Below are positions 14,960-23,829 of a stretch of 30,145 nucleotides of DNA, in pieces. The first letter of the stretch is position 1. Every line of letters starts with the position of its first letter. The DNA lies in contig JBNJEA010000020.1 of NCBI GenBank assembly GCA_051745395.1, positions 1 through 30,145 on the forward strand, given 5' to 3'. The notes under the pieces are model-generated. The model did no database searches. It saw only the letters and a program-made list of their open reading frames with translations, and was not told the DNA's origin. A program made the position numbers and the translations under genes. The DNA comes from JBNJEA01 sp051745395. GTDB lineage: Bacteria; Desulfobacterota; Desulfobacteria; Desulfobacterales; Desulfosalsimonadaceae.

Positions 14960-15541
14960 ATGGAAAATGTCAAAGAAAAAAAGCAGCTATTGAGAAAGGA
15001 GGTCGAAGCAACATGCGCCGGGCGTACGCAATCCGATCTCAGGGAAAAAACCACCCGAATCGAAATGCAGCTTTTTGAATTCGCCAATTTCAAGGAAGCC
15101 GGGACCGTCCTGTTTTACTGCAGAGCCGATCATGCCGTCAATACGCACCAGATTCTCCAACACTGCGAACAGGAGAACAAAGACATTGTCCTGCCCTTAT
15201 TCGGCGAAGACGACAGTCTCGAACTCATGAAAATCAATCAACTGGCAACCGATGTAACACCGGGCCGGGTGTTGTACGAACCCAACCCCGAGCGCTGCAA
15301 GCCCGTACCGTTTGACATCATCGATATCGCCATAGTGCCCGGGGTGGCCTTTGACGAAAAAGGCGCCCGCCTGGGCAGCGGCAACGGCCGCTATGACCGC
15401 TTGATCCCCAAACTGCCCAACACGGCCCGCAAGGTGGCCCTTGCCCTGGAAGACCAGCTCATCTCCGCGATCCCGATGGAACCCCATGACAAGTTCGTGG
15501 ACATCATCATCACCGAAAAACGAATCATTTACAAGATTTGA
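14960..15541 (+). CDS. fthC: 5-formyltetrahydrofolate cyclo-ligase
   Basis: The enzyme uses ATP to convert 5-formyl-THF to 5,10-methenyl-THF, recycling folate. I use ATG 14960 because GGAGA lies about 7 nt upstream and it gives 193 aa, the usual family length; an in-frame ATG at 14792 would translate through the palindrome. Family features are an N-terminal Lys/Arg-rich helix (KKQLLRKEVEA), VLFYCRADHAVNT, the IAIVPGVAFDEKGARLGSGNGRYDR signature split around residue 140, and a C-terminal HDKFVDIIITEKRI. Der starts 6 nt after its stop. In many proteobacteria this gene lies beside 6S RNA, but the upstream palindrome is too short to be a convincing one. Confidence 0.93.
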   Translation: MENVKEKKQLLRKEVEATCAGRTQSDLREKTTRIEMQLFEFANFKEAGTVLFYCRADHAVNTHQILQHCEQENKDIVLPLFGEDDSLELMKINQLATDVTPGRVLYEPNPERCKPVPFDIIDIAIVPGVAFDEKGARLGSGNGRYDRLIPKLPNTARKVALALEDQLISAIPMEPHDKFVDIIITEKRIIYKI

Positions 15542-15547
15542 ACCTCT

Positions 15548-16906
15548 ATGAAACCCGTCATTGCCATCGTGGGCCGGCCCAATGCCGGCAAATCGACCTT
15601 TTTCAACCGGATCACCCGGTCCAAAGACGCCCTGGTCGACGATTTCGCCGGTGTCACGCGGGATCGTCACTATGGATCGGTCACCTGGGACGACGTGGCA
15701 TGCTCGGTGATTGATACGGGCGGGTTTTATTTTTCCGACAAGGGGGAATTTTCGCAAAAAACCCACGGGCAGGTCCGCTGCGCCATTGAAGACGCCGATG
15801 CCATTATCGTGCTCTTCGACGGCGCCCAGGGGGTTACCCCCTTTGACCGCGACATGGTGGAGTTGCTGCGCAGCGCCGAAGTGCCGGTATATTACACGGT
15901 CAACAAGATCGACAATGCCGGCCGCGAAGAAAACATTTACGATTTCTACAACCTGGGCATCGAAACGATCTATTCCATCTCCGCCGAACACAACCTGGGC
16001 ATTAACACGCTCATGGACAATGTCGTGGCCGCCTTTCCGGCCGGTAAATCCGATGCGGCACCCGATGAGCCCATCCGGGTCGGCATCGTCGGCCGGCCGA
16101 ACGTGGGCAAATCCTCGCTGATCAACCGCATTCTCGGAGAAGAGCGGGTCATTGTCAGTGAAGTGCCCGGCACTACCCGCGATGCCATTGACACGCCATG
16201 TGAAGTCAACGGGCGTAACTATCTGCTCATCGACACCGCCGGCATCCGTCGAAAAGCGCGGGTGAAGCACAAGCTTGAAAAATACGCCGTAATCAAGGCC
16301 ATTGACAGCCTCGATCGCTGCGACGTGGCCCTGATCGTCATTGATGCCGCCGACGGGCTTTCCGAACAGGATGTCAAAATCGCCGGCTATGCCTATGAAA
16401 AGGGATGCGCCTGCATATTCCTGTTAAACAAGTGGGACCTGGTGGAAAAAAACGACAAGACCTTTGCCGCTTACAAGGACAGCATCCGCCACGAAGCCAA
16501 ATATTTACACTTTGCCCCGCTGCTGACCATTTCGGCCAAAACCGGCCGCCGGGTCCCCAAGATCTTTGAATTCATTGACGCGGTGTACCGGCAGTACACG
16601 CACCGCGTGGCCACCGGCCCGCTCAACCGGATTGTCACGGCAGCCACCGAACAGACCGAACCCCCGCTTTTCCGCGGCCGGCGCCTCAAATTTTTCTATG
16701 CCACCCAAACCGGGGTCAAGCCGCCCACCTTTGTCTGCTTTGTCAATCACCCCGAAGGCGTGCACTTTTCCTACCGCCGTTACCTGGTCAACCAGCTCCG
16801 GGCGGCCACCGGCATCGACCTGGTGCCCATCCGGCTGTATCTCCGCAAGCGCAGTGAGGCCGAAAACCGGCCCCGGCGCCCGAAAAAGGCGGCTAAGCGG
16901 AAATAG
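15548..16906 (+). CDS. der: Ribosome-assembly GTPase Der (EngA)
   Basis: The 452-aa protein has the diagnostic tandem GTPase domains that help mature the 50S subunit. Domain 1 has GRPNAGKST, a DTGGF switch and NKID. Domain 2, from about residue 178, has GRPNVGKSS, DTAGI and NKWD. The C-terminal KH-like domain includes RRLKFFYATQTGVKPPTFVCFVN split over a few residues, followed by a basic tail (RRPKKAAKRK). It sits between the cyclo-ligase (6-nt gap) and rarA (14-nt gap), so the three are probably co-expressed. Confidence 0.97.
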   Translation: MKPVIAIVGRPNAGKSTFFNRITRSKDALVDDFAGVTRDRHYGSVTWDDVACSVIDTGGFYFSDKGEFSQKTHGQVRCAIEDADAIIVLFDGAQGVTPFDRDMVELLRSAEVPVYYTVNKIDNAGREENIYDFYNLGIETIYSISAEHNLGINTLMDNVVAAFPAGKSDAAPDEPIRVGIVGRPNVGKSSLINRILGEERVIVSEVPGTTRDAIDTPCEVNGRNYLLIDTAGIRRKARVKHKLEKYAVIKAIDSLDRCDVALIVIDAADGLSEQDVKIAGYAYEKGCACIFLLNKWDLVEKNDKTFAAYKDSIRHEAKYLHFAPLLTISAKTGRRVPKIFEFIDAVYRQYTHRVATGPLNRIVTAATEQTEPPLFRGRRLKFFYATQTGVKPPTFVCFVNHPEGVHFSYRRYLVNQLRAATGIDLVPIRLYLRKRSEAENRPRRPKKAAKRK

Positions 16907-16920
16907 ACAGGAATTTTTTA

Positions 16921-18288
<1,368 letters not shown>

Positions 18289-18291
18289 AAA

Positions 18292-18864
18292 ATGCAAATG
18301 CAGAAAGAATCGACAGACACGACCCCACAACCCATTGAAGTCAGCGGCCGCGTCCTGACCCTCACGGTGGGCCTGCCGGCAAGCGGAAAAACGTACTGGG
18401 CGCTGTCTGCCGGGTTTGACCGGGCCATATCGCTCGATGACTGCCGGCGGGCCCTGTGGGGCAGCCGCGCCATCCAGGACGGCCCCGGCGGCATTGCCGC
18501 CCTGCTGGCCGTGGAGTATGAACAGATCCGCTCGGCCATGGCGCAGGGAAAAAGCATCGTGGTCCACAACACCCATTTCCTGAAGGCCCACCGGACCCCC
18601 GTAATTGAAATGGCGCGTCAATCCGGCTATCGCACCCAGATTGTCTATTTCGATGTTTCCCTGCAGCAATGCCTGCGGCGCAATCAAAACCGCAGCGAAG
18701 CCGCGCAGGTGCCGGAAGAAGTAATTAAAGATTTTGCCGAGCAAATGGAGCCGCCCGAGGCGGGGGAAGCAGACATGGTGATTGCTTACTCGACCATTGC
18801 GCGGAATGAAGCCGTTTCAGGGACCGATTCAATCGCGCCTGAACAAAAACCATCGGTCCGATAA
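18292..18864 (+). CDS. P-loop kinase/AAA_33-type ATPase, unknown substrate
   Basis: This 190-aa protein has a P-loop GLPASGKT at residues 27-34. Next come a DDCRRALWG segment typical of zeta-toxin/polynucleotide-kinase-like AAA_33 proteins (here SLDDCR), a helix with EYEQIRSAMAQGKSIVVHNTHF marking the Walker B-like strand, and a lid-like arginine region (QQCLRRNQNR). These features suggest phosphorylation of a small molecule or nucleic acid 5' end; the substrate cannot be read from sequence. It starts 3 nt after rarA and so is probably co-translated with it, which might hint at nucleic-acid work. It ends shortly before a heptad repeat tract. A zeta toxin is unlikely, because no antitoxin-sized partner is adjacent. 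Confidence 0.75.
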   Translation: MQMQKESTDTTPQPIEVSGRVLTLTVGLPASGKTYWALSAGFDRAISLDDCRRALWGSRAIQDGPGGIAALLAVEYEQIRSAMAQGKSIVVHNTHFLKAHRTPVIEMARQSGYRTQIVYFDVSLQQCLRRNQNRSEAAQVPEEVIKDFAEQMEPPEAGEADMVIAYSTIARNEAVSGTDSIAPEQKPSVR

Positions 18865-18892
18865 AAACTCAGACAGCGTCGGAATGCATCCT

Positions 18893-18984
18893 ATTTACAC
18901 TCCACCTTTACACCTTTACACCTTATACCTTACACCTTACACCCTAACCCTTACCCCTTATACCCTTTCCCTTATCCCCTTTCC
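18893..18984 (+). repeat. Heptanucleotide repeat tract 1 (TTACACC type)
   Basis: About twelve degenerate 7-bp units of the type TTACACC (also TTATACC, CTAACCC, TTACCCC) run C-rich on the forward strand, between two convergent genes. The right end enters the YkgJ-family gene and supplies its last Arg-Gly codons and TAA stop. The same motif recurs at 19812-19883 (inverted) and 23791-23825. Confidence 0.85.
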
Positions 18985-19757
18985 TCGATCTCGCCCGTTT
19001 TGATCCCGAACACAAACAGCTTGATCCACGCAAACCCCAGCCGGAGCATGGCCACGTCATCGGACTTGAGCTTTACGCGCAGCCTGGACTTGACCGTATA
19101 GCGCTTTAAAAAGCTGCTGTTAAACACAAAATCCCGGAAGGCATCGATATTGTAGGCGGCCATAAACGCCATGCGCCCTTTCCGGCCGTCGGGGCCTTCA
19201 TCGCCCCAGGGATCTGTTTGAAACAGGCGCAGCACCTCGGCCCATTCCAGGGTCATCTGGTTGTAAAACAGCGCATTCTGGTCGGCCTCCCAGGACCGGA
19301 TGGTCCAGGCGGTGGTCTCGTCCTGGCCCCGGCAGAAATCCGGCGGCCGGAAAAAATGCACCTGCTGCGGCGGCTGGTTTTCGTCGGCGAAATACAGCCC
19401 CTGCTCCACGGGAAAGGCCCGGCAGGTCTGGGGCCGGTCCGGGTAGACCCGGCAGCCGTCATCGGTTAAAAACGGACACGTCTTTTCGGCGTTGTCGGCC
19501 ATTTTCAGCAGCACGTGCGGAAAATAACTGCCCTCGCGCAGGATGACATCCGTGTGGGTCTCGATGATCCGGTCCGTGCTTACGCCCAGGCTTTTTTTCA
19601 GCCGGAGGATATCATAGGGATACAAAAAAAGGTTCAGGTTGCGACAGCAAAGGTTAAAACAGGAAATGCCCGGGTAGCAGCGGAAATGGAACGAATCGGT
19701 TTCCGACAACATCTCGCCGGGCAGTTCGGAAGGATTTTCGGTTTTGACAAATTTCAT
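18972..19757 (-). CDS. YkgJ-family cysteine-cluster protein A
   Basis: The 261-aa protein belongs to the CxxCxxCC family (PF03692/UPF0153), predicted to bind iron or zinc; no firm function is known. The cluster is FRCYPGISCFNLCC near residues 26-39, with a second set CPFLTDDGCRVYPDRPQTCRAFP around 92-114. The C-terminal half is helical with aromatic residues. GGAGCG lies about 7 nt upstream of ATG 19757. Both ends abut heptad repeat tracts. The tract at 18893-18984 overlaps its 3' end, so its last residues (EERG) may be repeat-derived. A second YkgJ-type gene lies upstream on the same strand. Confidence 0.85.
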   Translation of the reverse strand: MKFVKTENPSELPGEMLSETDSFHFRCYPGISCFNLCCRNLNLFLYPYDILRLKKSLGVSTDRIIETHTDVILREGSYFPHVLLKMADNAEKTCPFLTDDGCRVYPDRPQTCRAFPVEQGLYFADENQPPQQVHFFRPPDFCRGQDETTAWTIRSWEADQNALFYNQMTLEWAEVLRLFQTDPWGDEGPDGRKGRMAFMAAYNIDAFRDFVFNSSFLKRYTVKSRLRVKLKSDDVAMLRLGFAWIKLFVFGIKTGEIEERG

Positions 19758-19811
19758 TGAATGCGCTCCACCGCCCTATGGGACGTCGTTTTATATCTTG
19801 TAGGTAACTGC

Positions 19812-19883
19812 AGGTGCAAGGTCTGGGGTGTAAGGCCTGAGGTATAAAGGTTAAAGGTTAAAGGTGTAAGGTTAAAGGTAAAG
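19812..19883 (-). repeat. Heptanucleotide repeat tract 2 (inverted)
   Basis: About ten units read GGTGTAA, GGTATAA or GGTTAAA on the forward strand, i.e. TTACACC/TTAACCT on the reverse, so they are inverted relative to tract 1. Period 7 holds with one 8-nt unit. The tract fills most of the gap between the two reverse-strand YkgJ-type genes, upstream of the 18972-19757 gene. Confidence 0.85.
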
Positions 19884-19928
19884 AAACTCAGTGCCTCACA
19901 GCCCCGCTATACAAAAAAAAGAAGTTAC

Positions 19929-20555
19929 TTATCTTCGGGGCATTTCCGTTGCCAGCAGCATCTGGGCCACCGTCAGCTTGATTTTATCTGATATGCCGGC
20001 GCTTTCTTTAAACCGTTTTTCCAGGTCGGCCATTTTCATATAAAACGGCGTCCGGTCAAACCGTTGATAGGGCTGATGGCCGCACTGGCTTTCAAATTGC
20101 ACACATCCGGCGCCGTAGACCCGCCCCCGCCCCGGCGGACTAAACTCGTGGGGCACGCCGTGCAGCCGGCAGATCATGGGCCGATGGGCATAGAGCAGGC
20201 ACAGGCCGCCCTCATTGAGCGGGCACATGAGCCGCAGGGTTTGACCCGTGGCATCGGCGGCTTCCATTTCGCGGGCGTATTCGGCTGCCCGCTTGCGGAT
20301 ACCGGTCCGCGTCTGCTGCGCCAAGGCGTCAAAGCCGGCCAACAGGTACAGATACTCCACATGGGTGTGGTGTGCAAACCGGGTCCGGCAGCAGTTGTCC
20401 GTACAGCCGGCACACGAAAATCCGTAAGCGGCCGTCGCGGCGTCGTATGCCCGGTCCATGTCCGCATAGAGGGCGCGCAGTTGATCAAAAAAACCGGCCG
20501 ATCCGGCGATATTTTGCAGTTTGCGGCCGGATATGACATTTTCCTGCCCGTTCAT
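19929..20555 (-). CDS. YkgJ-family cysteine-cluster protein B
   Basis: The 208-aa protein has FSCAGCTDNCC (about residues 46-56) and a second set CPLNEGGLCLLYAHRPMICRLHG around 110-132, then two more cysteines in GAGCVQFESQCG. This is the CxxCxxCC metal-binding family (PF03692). It is not a close copy of the other YkgJ-type protein here: spacing and flanks differ, so they are old paralogues or separate acquisitions. ATG 20555 lies 2 nt after the dGTPase-like gene's TAG, implying translational coupling. Metal identity and role are unknown; coupling to a metal-dependent HD hydrolase is the only functional hint. Confidence 0.82.
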   Translation of the reverse strand: MNGQENVISGRKLQNIAGSAGFFDQLRALYADMDRAYDAATAAYGFSCAGCTDNCCRTRFAHHTHVEYLYLLAGFDALAQQTRTGIRKRAAEYAREMEAADATGQTLRLMCPLNEGGLCLLYAHRPMICRLHGVPHEFSPPGRGRVYGAGCVQFESQCGHQPYQRFDRTPFYMKMADLEKRFKESAGISDKIKLTVAQMLLATEMPRR

Positions 20556-20557
20556 GG

Positions 20558-21613
20558 CTACACCAGCGGCGTGGGTACAAAAATTTCCGTGTACAGGTTC
20601 AACAGGTACCGGTCGGTCATGCTGGCAATATAATCACTGATAATGCGCTCGGTTTCAACCCCGTTATAATAGGCAGCCGACATTTCCAGGCTGGCGAGTT
20701 TTTCCCGCAACTGCCCGGGGTGATTTAAAAAATAGGAAAAAATCTCGGAAATCATTTTCTTGGCCTTGATAAATTCGGCGTGCACCCGCTCGGAACGGTA
20801 GACATTTTCAAACAAAAACCCCCGCAGGTCCGACATGGCCGAAAACACGGCCGGGGAAAACGACAGCGCCATCTGCCCGTCTGTCTCCCGGCTGGAAAAA
20901 ATAAGGTCCTGGATCATGGTGGTGGCCCGCTGGGCATGGTTTCTGCCGAGTACCGTTTTGCAGTTTTTCGGGATCTGCTCCGCCGCGATCACCCCGCTTC
21001 GTACGGCATCGTCCAAGTCATGGTTCAAATAGGCAATGATATCGGCAAACCGGACGATGCGGCCTTCCACGGTCGCGGCCATCGCGCCGGGGTCGGCGGG
21101 GATGATGTCGCCGAAGCCCTTGGAATGTTTCAGGATGCCATCTCTTACCTCCCAGGTCAAATTCAAACCCCGGCCGTTTCGTTCCAGCACGTCCACCACG
21201 CGAAGGCTCTGGTCGCTGTGGCGGAATTGCGCGGAATAGATCTCTTTTAAGGCCGTTTCCCCGCTGTGGCCAAACGGCGTGTGGCCGAGATCATGGCCCA
21301 GGGCAATGGCTTCGGCCAGATCTTCATTGAGCCGCATGGCCCGGGCAATGGTGCGGGCCACTTCGGCGACTTCGAGCGTATGGGTCAAGCGGGTGCGGTA
21401 ATGATCGCCCAAAGGCGACAAAAACACCTGGGTCTTGTGCTTTAATCGGCGGAAGGCATTGGAATACACGATCCGGTCCCGGTCCTGCTGAAATACCGTC
21501 CGGACCGAGCACGGCTCCTCTTCGACCTGCCGGCCGCAGGTGTTGGCCGACAGCATCCCGTAGGGCGAAACAAAGGTCTTTTCCCGTTTTTCAAAATCTT
21601 GTCGAATGGTCAT
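20558..21613 (-). CDS. dgt: dGTPase-like HD-domain dNTP triphosphohydrolase
   Basis: Enzymes of this group cleave dNTPs to nucleosides and triphosphate, controlling the pool. ATG 21613 gives 351 aa starting MTIRQDFEKREK; the in-frame extension to 21661 has no ribosome site and unlike composition. Metal ligands of the HD fold are visible: His78 in RLTHTLEV, His107-Asp108 in GHDLGHTPFGHSGE, and a later Asp in DIIAYLNHDLDDA. RIVYSNAFRRLKHKTQVF near residues 47-64 is the usual substrate-side motif. The length fits the short, broad-specificity subgroup better than E. coli Dgt (about 505 aa). The next gene, YkgJ-type protein B, follows after 2 nt. Confidence 0.92.
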   Translation of the reverse strand: MTIRQDFEKREKTFVSPYGMLSANTCGRQVEEEPCSVRTVFQQDRDRIVYSNAFRRLKHKTQVFLSPLGDHYRTRLTHTLEVAEVARTIARAMRLNEDLAEAIALGHDLGHTPFGHSGETALKEIYSAQFRHSDQSLRVVDVLERNGRGLNLTWEVRDGILKHSKGFGDIIPADPGAMAATVEGRIVRFADIIAYLNHDLDDAVRSGVIAAEQIPKNCKTVLGRNHAQRATTMIQDLIFSSRETDGQMALSFSPAVFSAMSDLRGFLFENVYRSERVHAEFIKAKKMISEIFSYFLNHPGQLREKLASLEMSAAYYNGVETERIISDYIASMTDRYLLNLYTEIFVPTPLV

Positions 21614-21739
21614 GATCGGTGATTCCGTATATCGTCTGCCCGCCGTGCACGCCCGGCGCATGCCCCGGCACCTGAAAATAAAAGTTGCTCCATATCACAG
21701 GCATTGCAAACCTGTAAAGCAATTGAAAAAAGGTCACCA

Positions 21740-21791
21740 CGAAAGACGCGAAAATCAGAAACAAAGTGAAACCACCCTTTCGCGTATTTCG
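21740..21791 (+). repeat. Intergenic inverted repeat of the CACGAA/TTTCG type
   Basis: CGAAAGACGCGAAA (21740-21753) pairs with TTTCGCGTATTTCG (21778-21791) over 14 bp with one mismatch. Tandem TTTCGCG-like sub-repeats extend the right arm to about 21806. It lies between the tRNA-dihydrouridine synthase and dGTPase-like genes and could form a hairpin in their mRNA. Intergenic CACGAA/TTTCGTG-type palindromes are dispersed repeats in several environmental bacteria; a family link here is inferred from appearance only. Confidence 0.6.
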
Positions 21792-21808
21792 CGCATTTCG
21801 TCGTTTCT

Positions 21809-22831
21809 TTATCGAAACAGGTTCATATTCGGCCGGCCGGCGACTTCCGGCGGCGTCCGGAAAATCTCATCCAATGTTGCGTAAACCCTTTCGCTGTCTT
21901 TGGCGCCGCGCAGCATGGCGGAAAAACGGTGGCCGTACTTAAACCCGGCGAAAAAATAAACCGCCCACTTTTTAAATCGCCGCAGGGCCGTCACCGGTTC
22001 GTAATGGGCGGCCAGAAGCGCCATCATCCGGTGGGCGCACCGGTGATAAATGCCGCTATCGGCTTCAAAACCCGCCGTCCACTCGGCAAACACCCAGGGG
22101 CGGGCCACGGCGATCCGGCCGAGCGACACCCCGTCGCAGCCGGTTTCCGCCAACATCCGCTGGGCATCATCAAGGCAAAAGACTTCGCCGTTGCCAAAAA
22201 CCGGGATGGAAACGGCGGCCTTGACCCGGCCGATATAGGCCCACTTCGGCGGCCTTGATCGTCGATCCGGCGCCACCCGGGGATGAAAAACCAGCGCATC
22301 GGCGCCGGCATCTTCGAACCGGCGGGCCAGATCAACGGCCGAGGCCGGGTCATCGCTCCAGCCGATCCGGAATTTGACAAACACCGGGACGCCGACGGCC
22401 TTTCGCACGGCCCGGACAATGGCTGCGGCCTGCTCCGGGGTTTTCAACAGCGCCGCCCCGGCGTTTTGCTTGCAGATGGCGGCCACGGAACAGCCGAAGT
22501 TGATATCCACACCGAAAAAGCCCTCGGCCTCCACCCGGCGGGCCGCGGCGGCCATGCCGGCGGGGTCGGCACCAAAAATCTGGCAGACCAGCCGATCCAG
22601 CTCCCCGGCCCGCCAGCAAAACACCTTGGACACGGCCGGGTTTTCCCGGGGCAGCGCCCGGGCGCTGCACATTTCGGTAAACATCAGGCCGTAGCCGCCG
22701 TATTCCGACGCCAGTTGGCGGAAAGCCACGTGGGTAAGACCGGCCATGGGGGCCAGAAACAGCCGTTTGGCCACCACCCGGTCCCCGATCGAAATCGGCC
22801 GGTTGAAAAATGCGCGGATATCGTTTGCCAT
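21809..22831 (-). CDS. tRNA-dihydrouridine synthase family protein
   Basis: The 340-aa flavoprotein family reduces uridine to dihydrouridine in tRNA D-loops. The TIM-barrel start is LFLAPMAGLTHVAFRQL (about 24-40), followed by FTEMCSARAL. The active-site loop is INFGCSVAAICKQNAGAALL with catalytic Cys114, then KFRIGW and the FMN phosphate region GNGEVFCLDDAQRML. The residue after the catalytic cysteine is Ser, where NxGCP is usual, so it is a divergent member; the subfamily (DusA/B/C) cannot be fixed. It is first in the reverse-strand run with the dGTPase-like gene, but a 195-nt gap with an inverted repeat separates them. Confidence 0.88.
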   Translation of the reverse strand: MANDIRAFFNRPISIGDRVVAKRLFLAPMAGLTHVAFRQLASEYGGYGLMFTEMCSARALPRENPAVSKVFCWRAGELDRLVCQIFGADPAGMAAAARRVEAEGFFGVDINFGCSVAAICKQNAGAALLKTPEQAAAIVRAVRKAVGVPVFVKFRIGWSDDPASAVDLARRFEDAGADALVFHPRVAPDRRSRPPKWAYIGRVKAAVSIPVFGNGEVFCLDDAQRMLAETGCDGVSLGRIAVARPWVFAEWTAGFEADSGIYHRCAHRMMALLAAHYEPVTALRRFKKWAVYFFAGFKYGHRFSAMLRGAKDSERVYATLDEIFRTPPEVAGRPNMNLFR

Positions 22832-22859
22832 TATTGTCGGCTTAAATAAAAATATCGTC

Positions 22860-22888
22860 GTGAAAAAACTTGAATCATCTGGTATATT
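22860..22888 (+). promoter_or_regulatory. Candidate promoter for the crotonase gene
   Basis: GTGAAA (22860-22865), a 17-nt spacer and TATATT (22883-22888), with an upstream TGG making an extended -10, lie about 80 bp before the chosen start in the gap divergent from the dihydrouridine synthase gene. Confidence 0.42.
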
Positions 22889-22967
22889 TTGTATTTGGAT
22901 CTTTGTGCGGGTACTCTATCGATTTTATCGGAAACGCTCAACACGTAAAACCACCACAGGAGGCAAA

Positions 22968-23789
22968 ATGAGCGACTATGCATTTTATACCGTGGACAAA
23001 CAGCCGCCGGTCGCGTGGGTGTACTTGAACCGTCCGGACAAGAAAAATGCCATGAACGCACCGGCCTGGAAAGAAACCATCCCGATTTTCGAAGACCTCG
23101 ACGGCGACAGCGACATCCGTGCCATCATCGTCAGCGGCAAGGGCCCGTGCTTTTCCGCCGGCATCGATTTGATGGGCATGGCCGGGGAACTGCCCGAACT
23201 GGCCGACAATGAACAAAAAGGCGGCATCAAGTGGCAACTGATCAAAAAAATTCATGCCCTGCAGGACGGGCTCAATTGTATTGAGTGGTGCCGCAAACCC
23301 GTTATCGCCGCCATTCACGGCTACTGCATCGGCGCCGGCCTCGACATGGCCACGGCCTGTGACTTCCGGCTGTGCAGCGCGGATGCGGTCTTTTCCCTAA
23401 AAGAGGCCGCCGTGGGATTTGTGGCCGATGTGGGCGTTTTGCAGCGCATCCCGCTGATCGTGGGCCAGGGATATGCCCGGGAGCTGGCCTATACCGCCCG
23501 TCAGTTCGATGCCGAGCGGGCCCGTCAGATGCTGCTGGTCAATGACGTTTTCGACACCTACGACCGCCTCATGGCCGAAGCCGAAACCCTGGCCCGCCAG
23601 ATCGCGGAAAATTCGCCCCTGGCCGTGCAGGCCTCCAAGGACGTATTGAACTACGGCGTGGGCAAAAGCGTTGACGAAGGGCTGAAATACGTGGCATCGA
23701 TCAGCGCCAACATCATCCCGTCAAACGACCTCATGGAGGCGATGACGGCCTTTGCCGAAAAACGCAAGCCGGTATTTACGGGGAAATAA
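22968..23789 (+). CDS. Crotonase family: likely delta3,5-delta2,4-dienoyl-CoA isomerase
   Basis: The 273-aa protein starts at ATG 22968, which follows a strong AGGAGG. Crotonase oxyanion-hole segments are FSAGIDL (62-68) and GYCIGAG (118-124). Acidic residues match dienoyl-CoA isomerase rather than hydratase: Asp126 in GAGLD, Glu146 in SLKE and Asp154 in FVADVGVLQRIP, the last two eight residues apart as in mammalian ECH1. It would reposition double bonds of unsaturated acyl-CoAs before beta-oxidation, or act on a related aromatic/alicyclic intermediate. No other beta-oxidation gene is in the window, and it ends directly at a heptad repeat tract. Confidence 0.85.
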   Translation: MSDYAFYTVDKQPPVAWVYLNRPDKKNAMNAPAWKETIPIFEDLDGDSDIRAIIVSGKGPCFSAGIDLMGMAGELPELADNEQKGGIKWQLIKKIHALQDGLNCIEWCRKPVIAAIHGYCIGAGLDMATACDFRLCSADAVFSLKEAAVGFVADVGVLQRIPLIVGQGYARELAYTARQFDAERARQMLLVNDVFDTYDRLMAEAETLARQIAENSPLAVQASKDVLNYGVGKSVDEGLKYVASISANIIPSNDLMEAMTAFAEKRKPVFTGK

Positions 23790-23790
23790 A

Positions 23791-23825
23791 CCTTACACCC
23801 TACACCTTAGACCTTAAACCTTGAA
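23791..23825 (+). repeat. Heptanucleotide repeat tract 3, before rimO
   Basis: Five exact-length units (CCTTACA, CCCTACA, CCTTAGA, CCTTAAA, CCTTGAA) fill the gap from just after the crotonase stop to 4 nt before the rimO ATG, where a ribosome site would be expected. The strand orientation matches tract 1. Confidence 0.85.
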
Positions 23826-23829
23826 TTTT

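Noticed and set aside
15197..16270. 357-aa reverse-strand open frame opposite fthC/der
   Set aside because: It is antisense to two firmly identified genes and follows from their GC-rich codons; there is no start signal.
18893..18984. Possible CRISPR-like or telomere-like array
   Set aside because: Units are 7 bp, contiguous and without spacers, and no cas gene is near.
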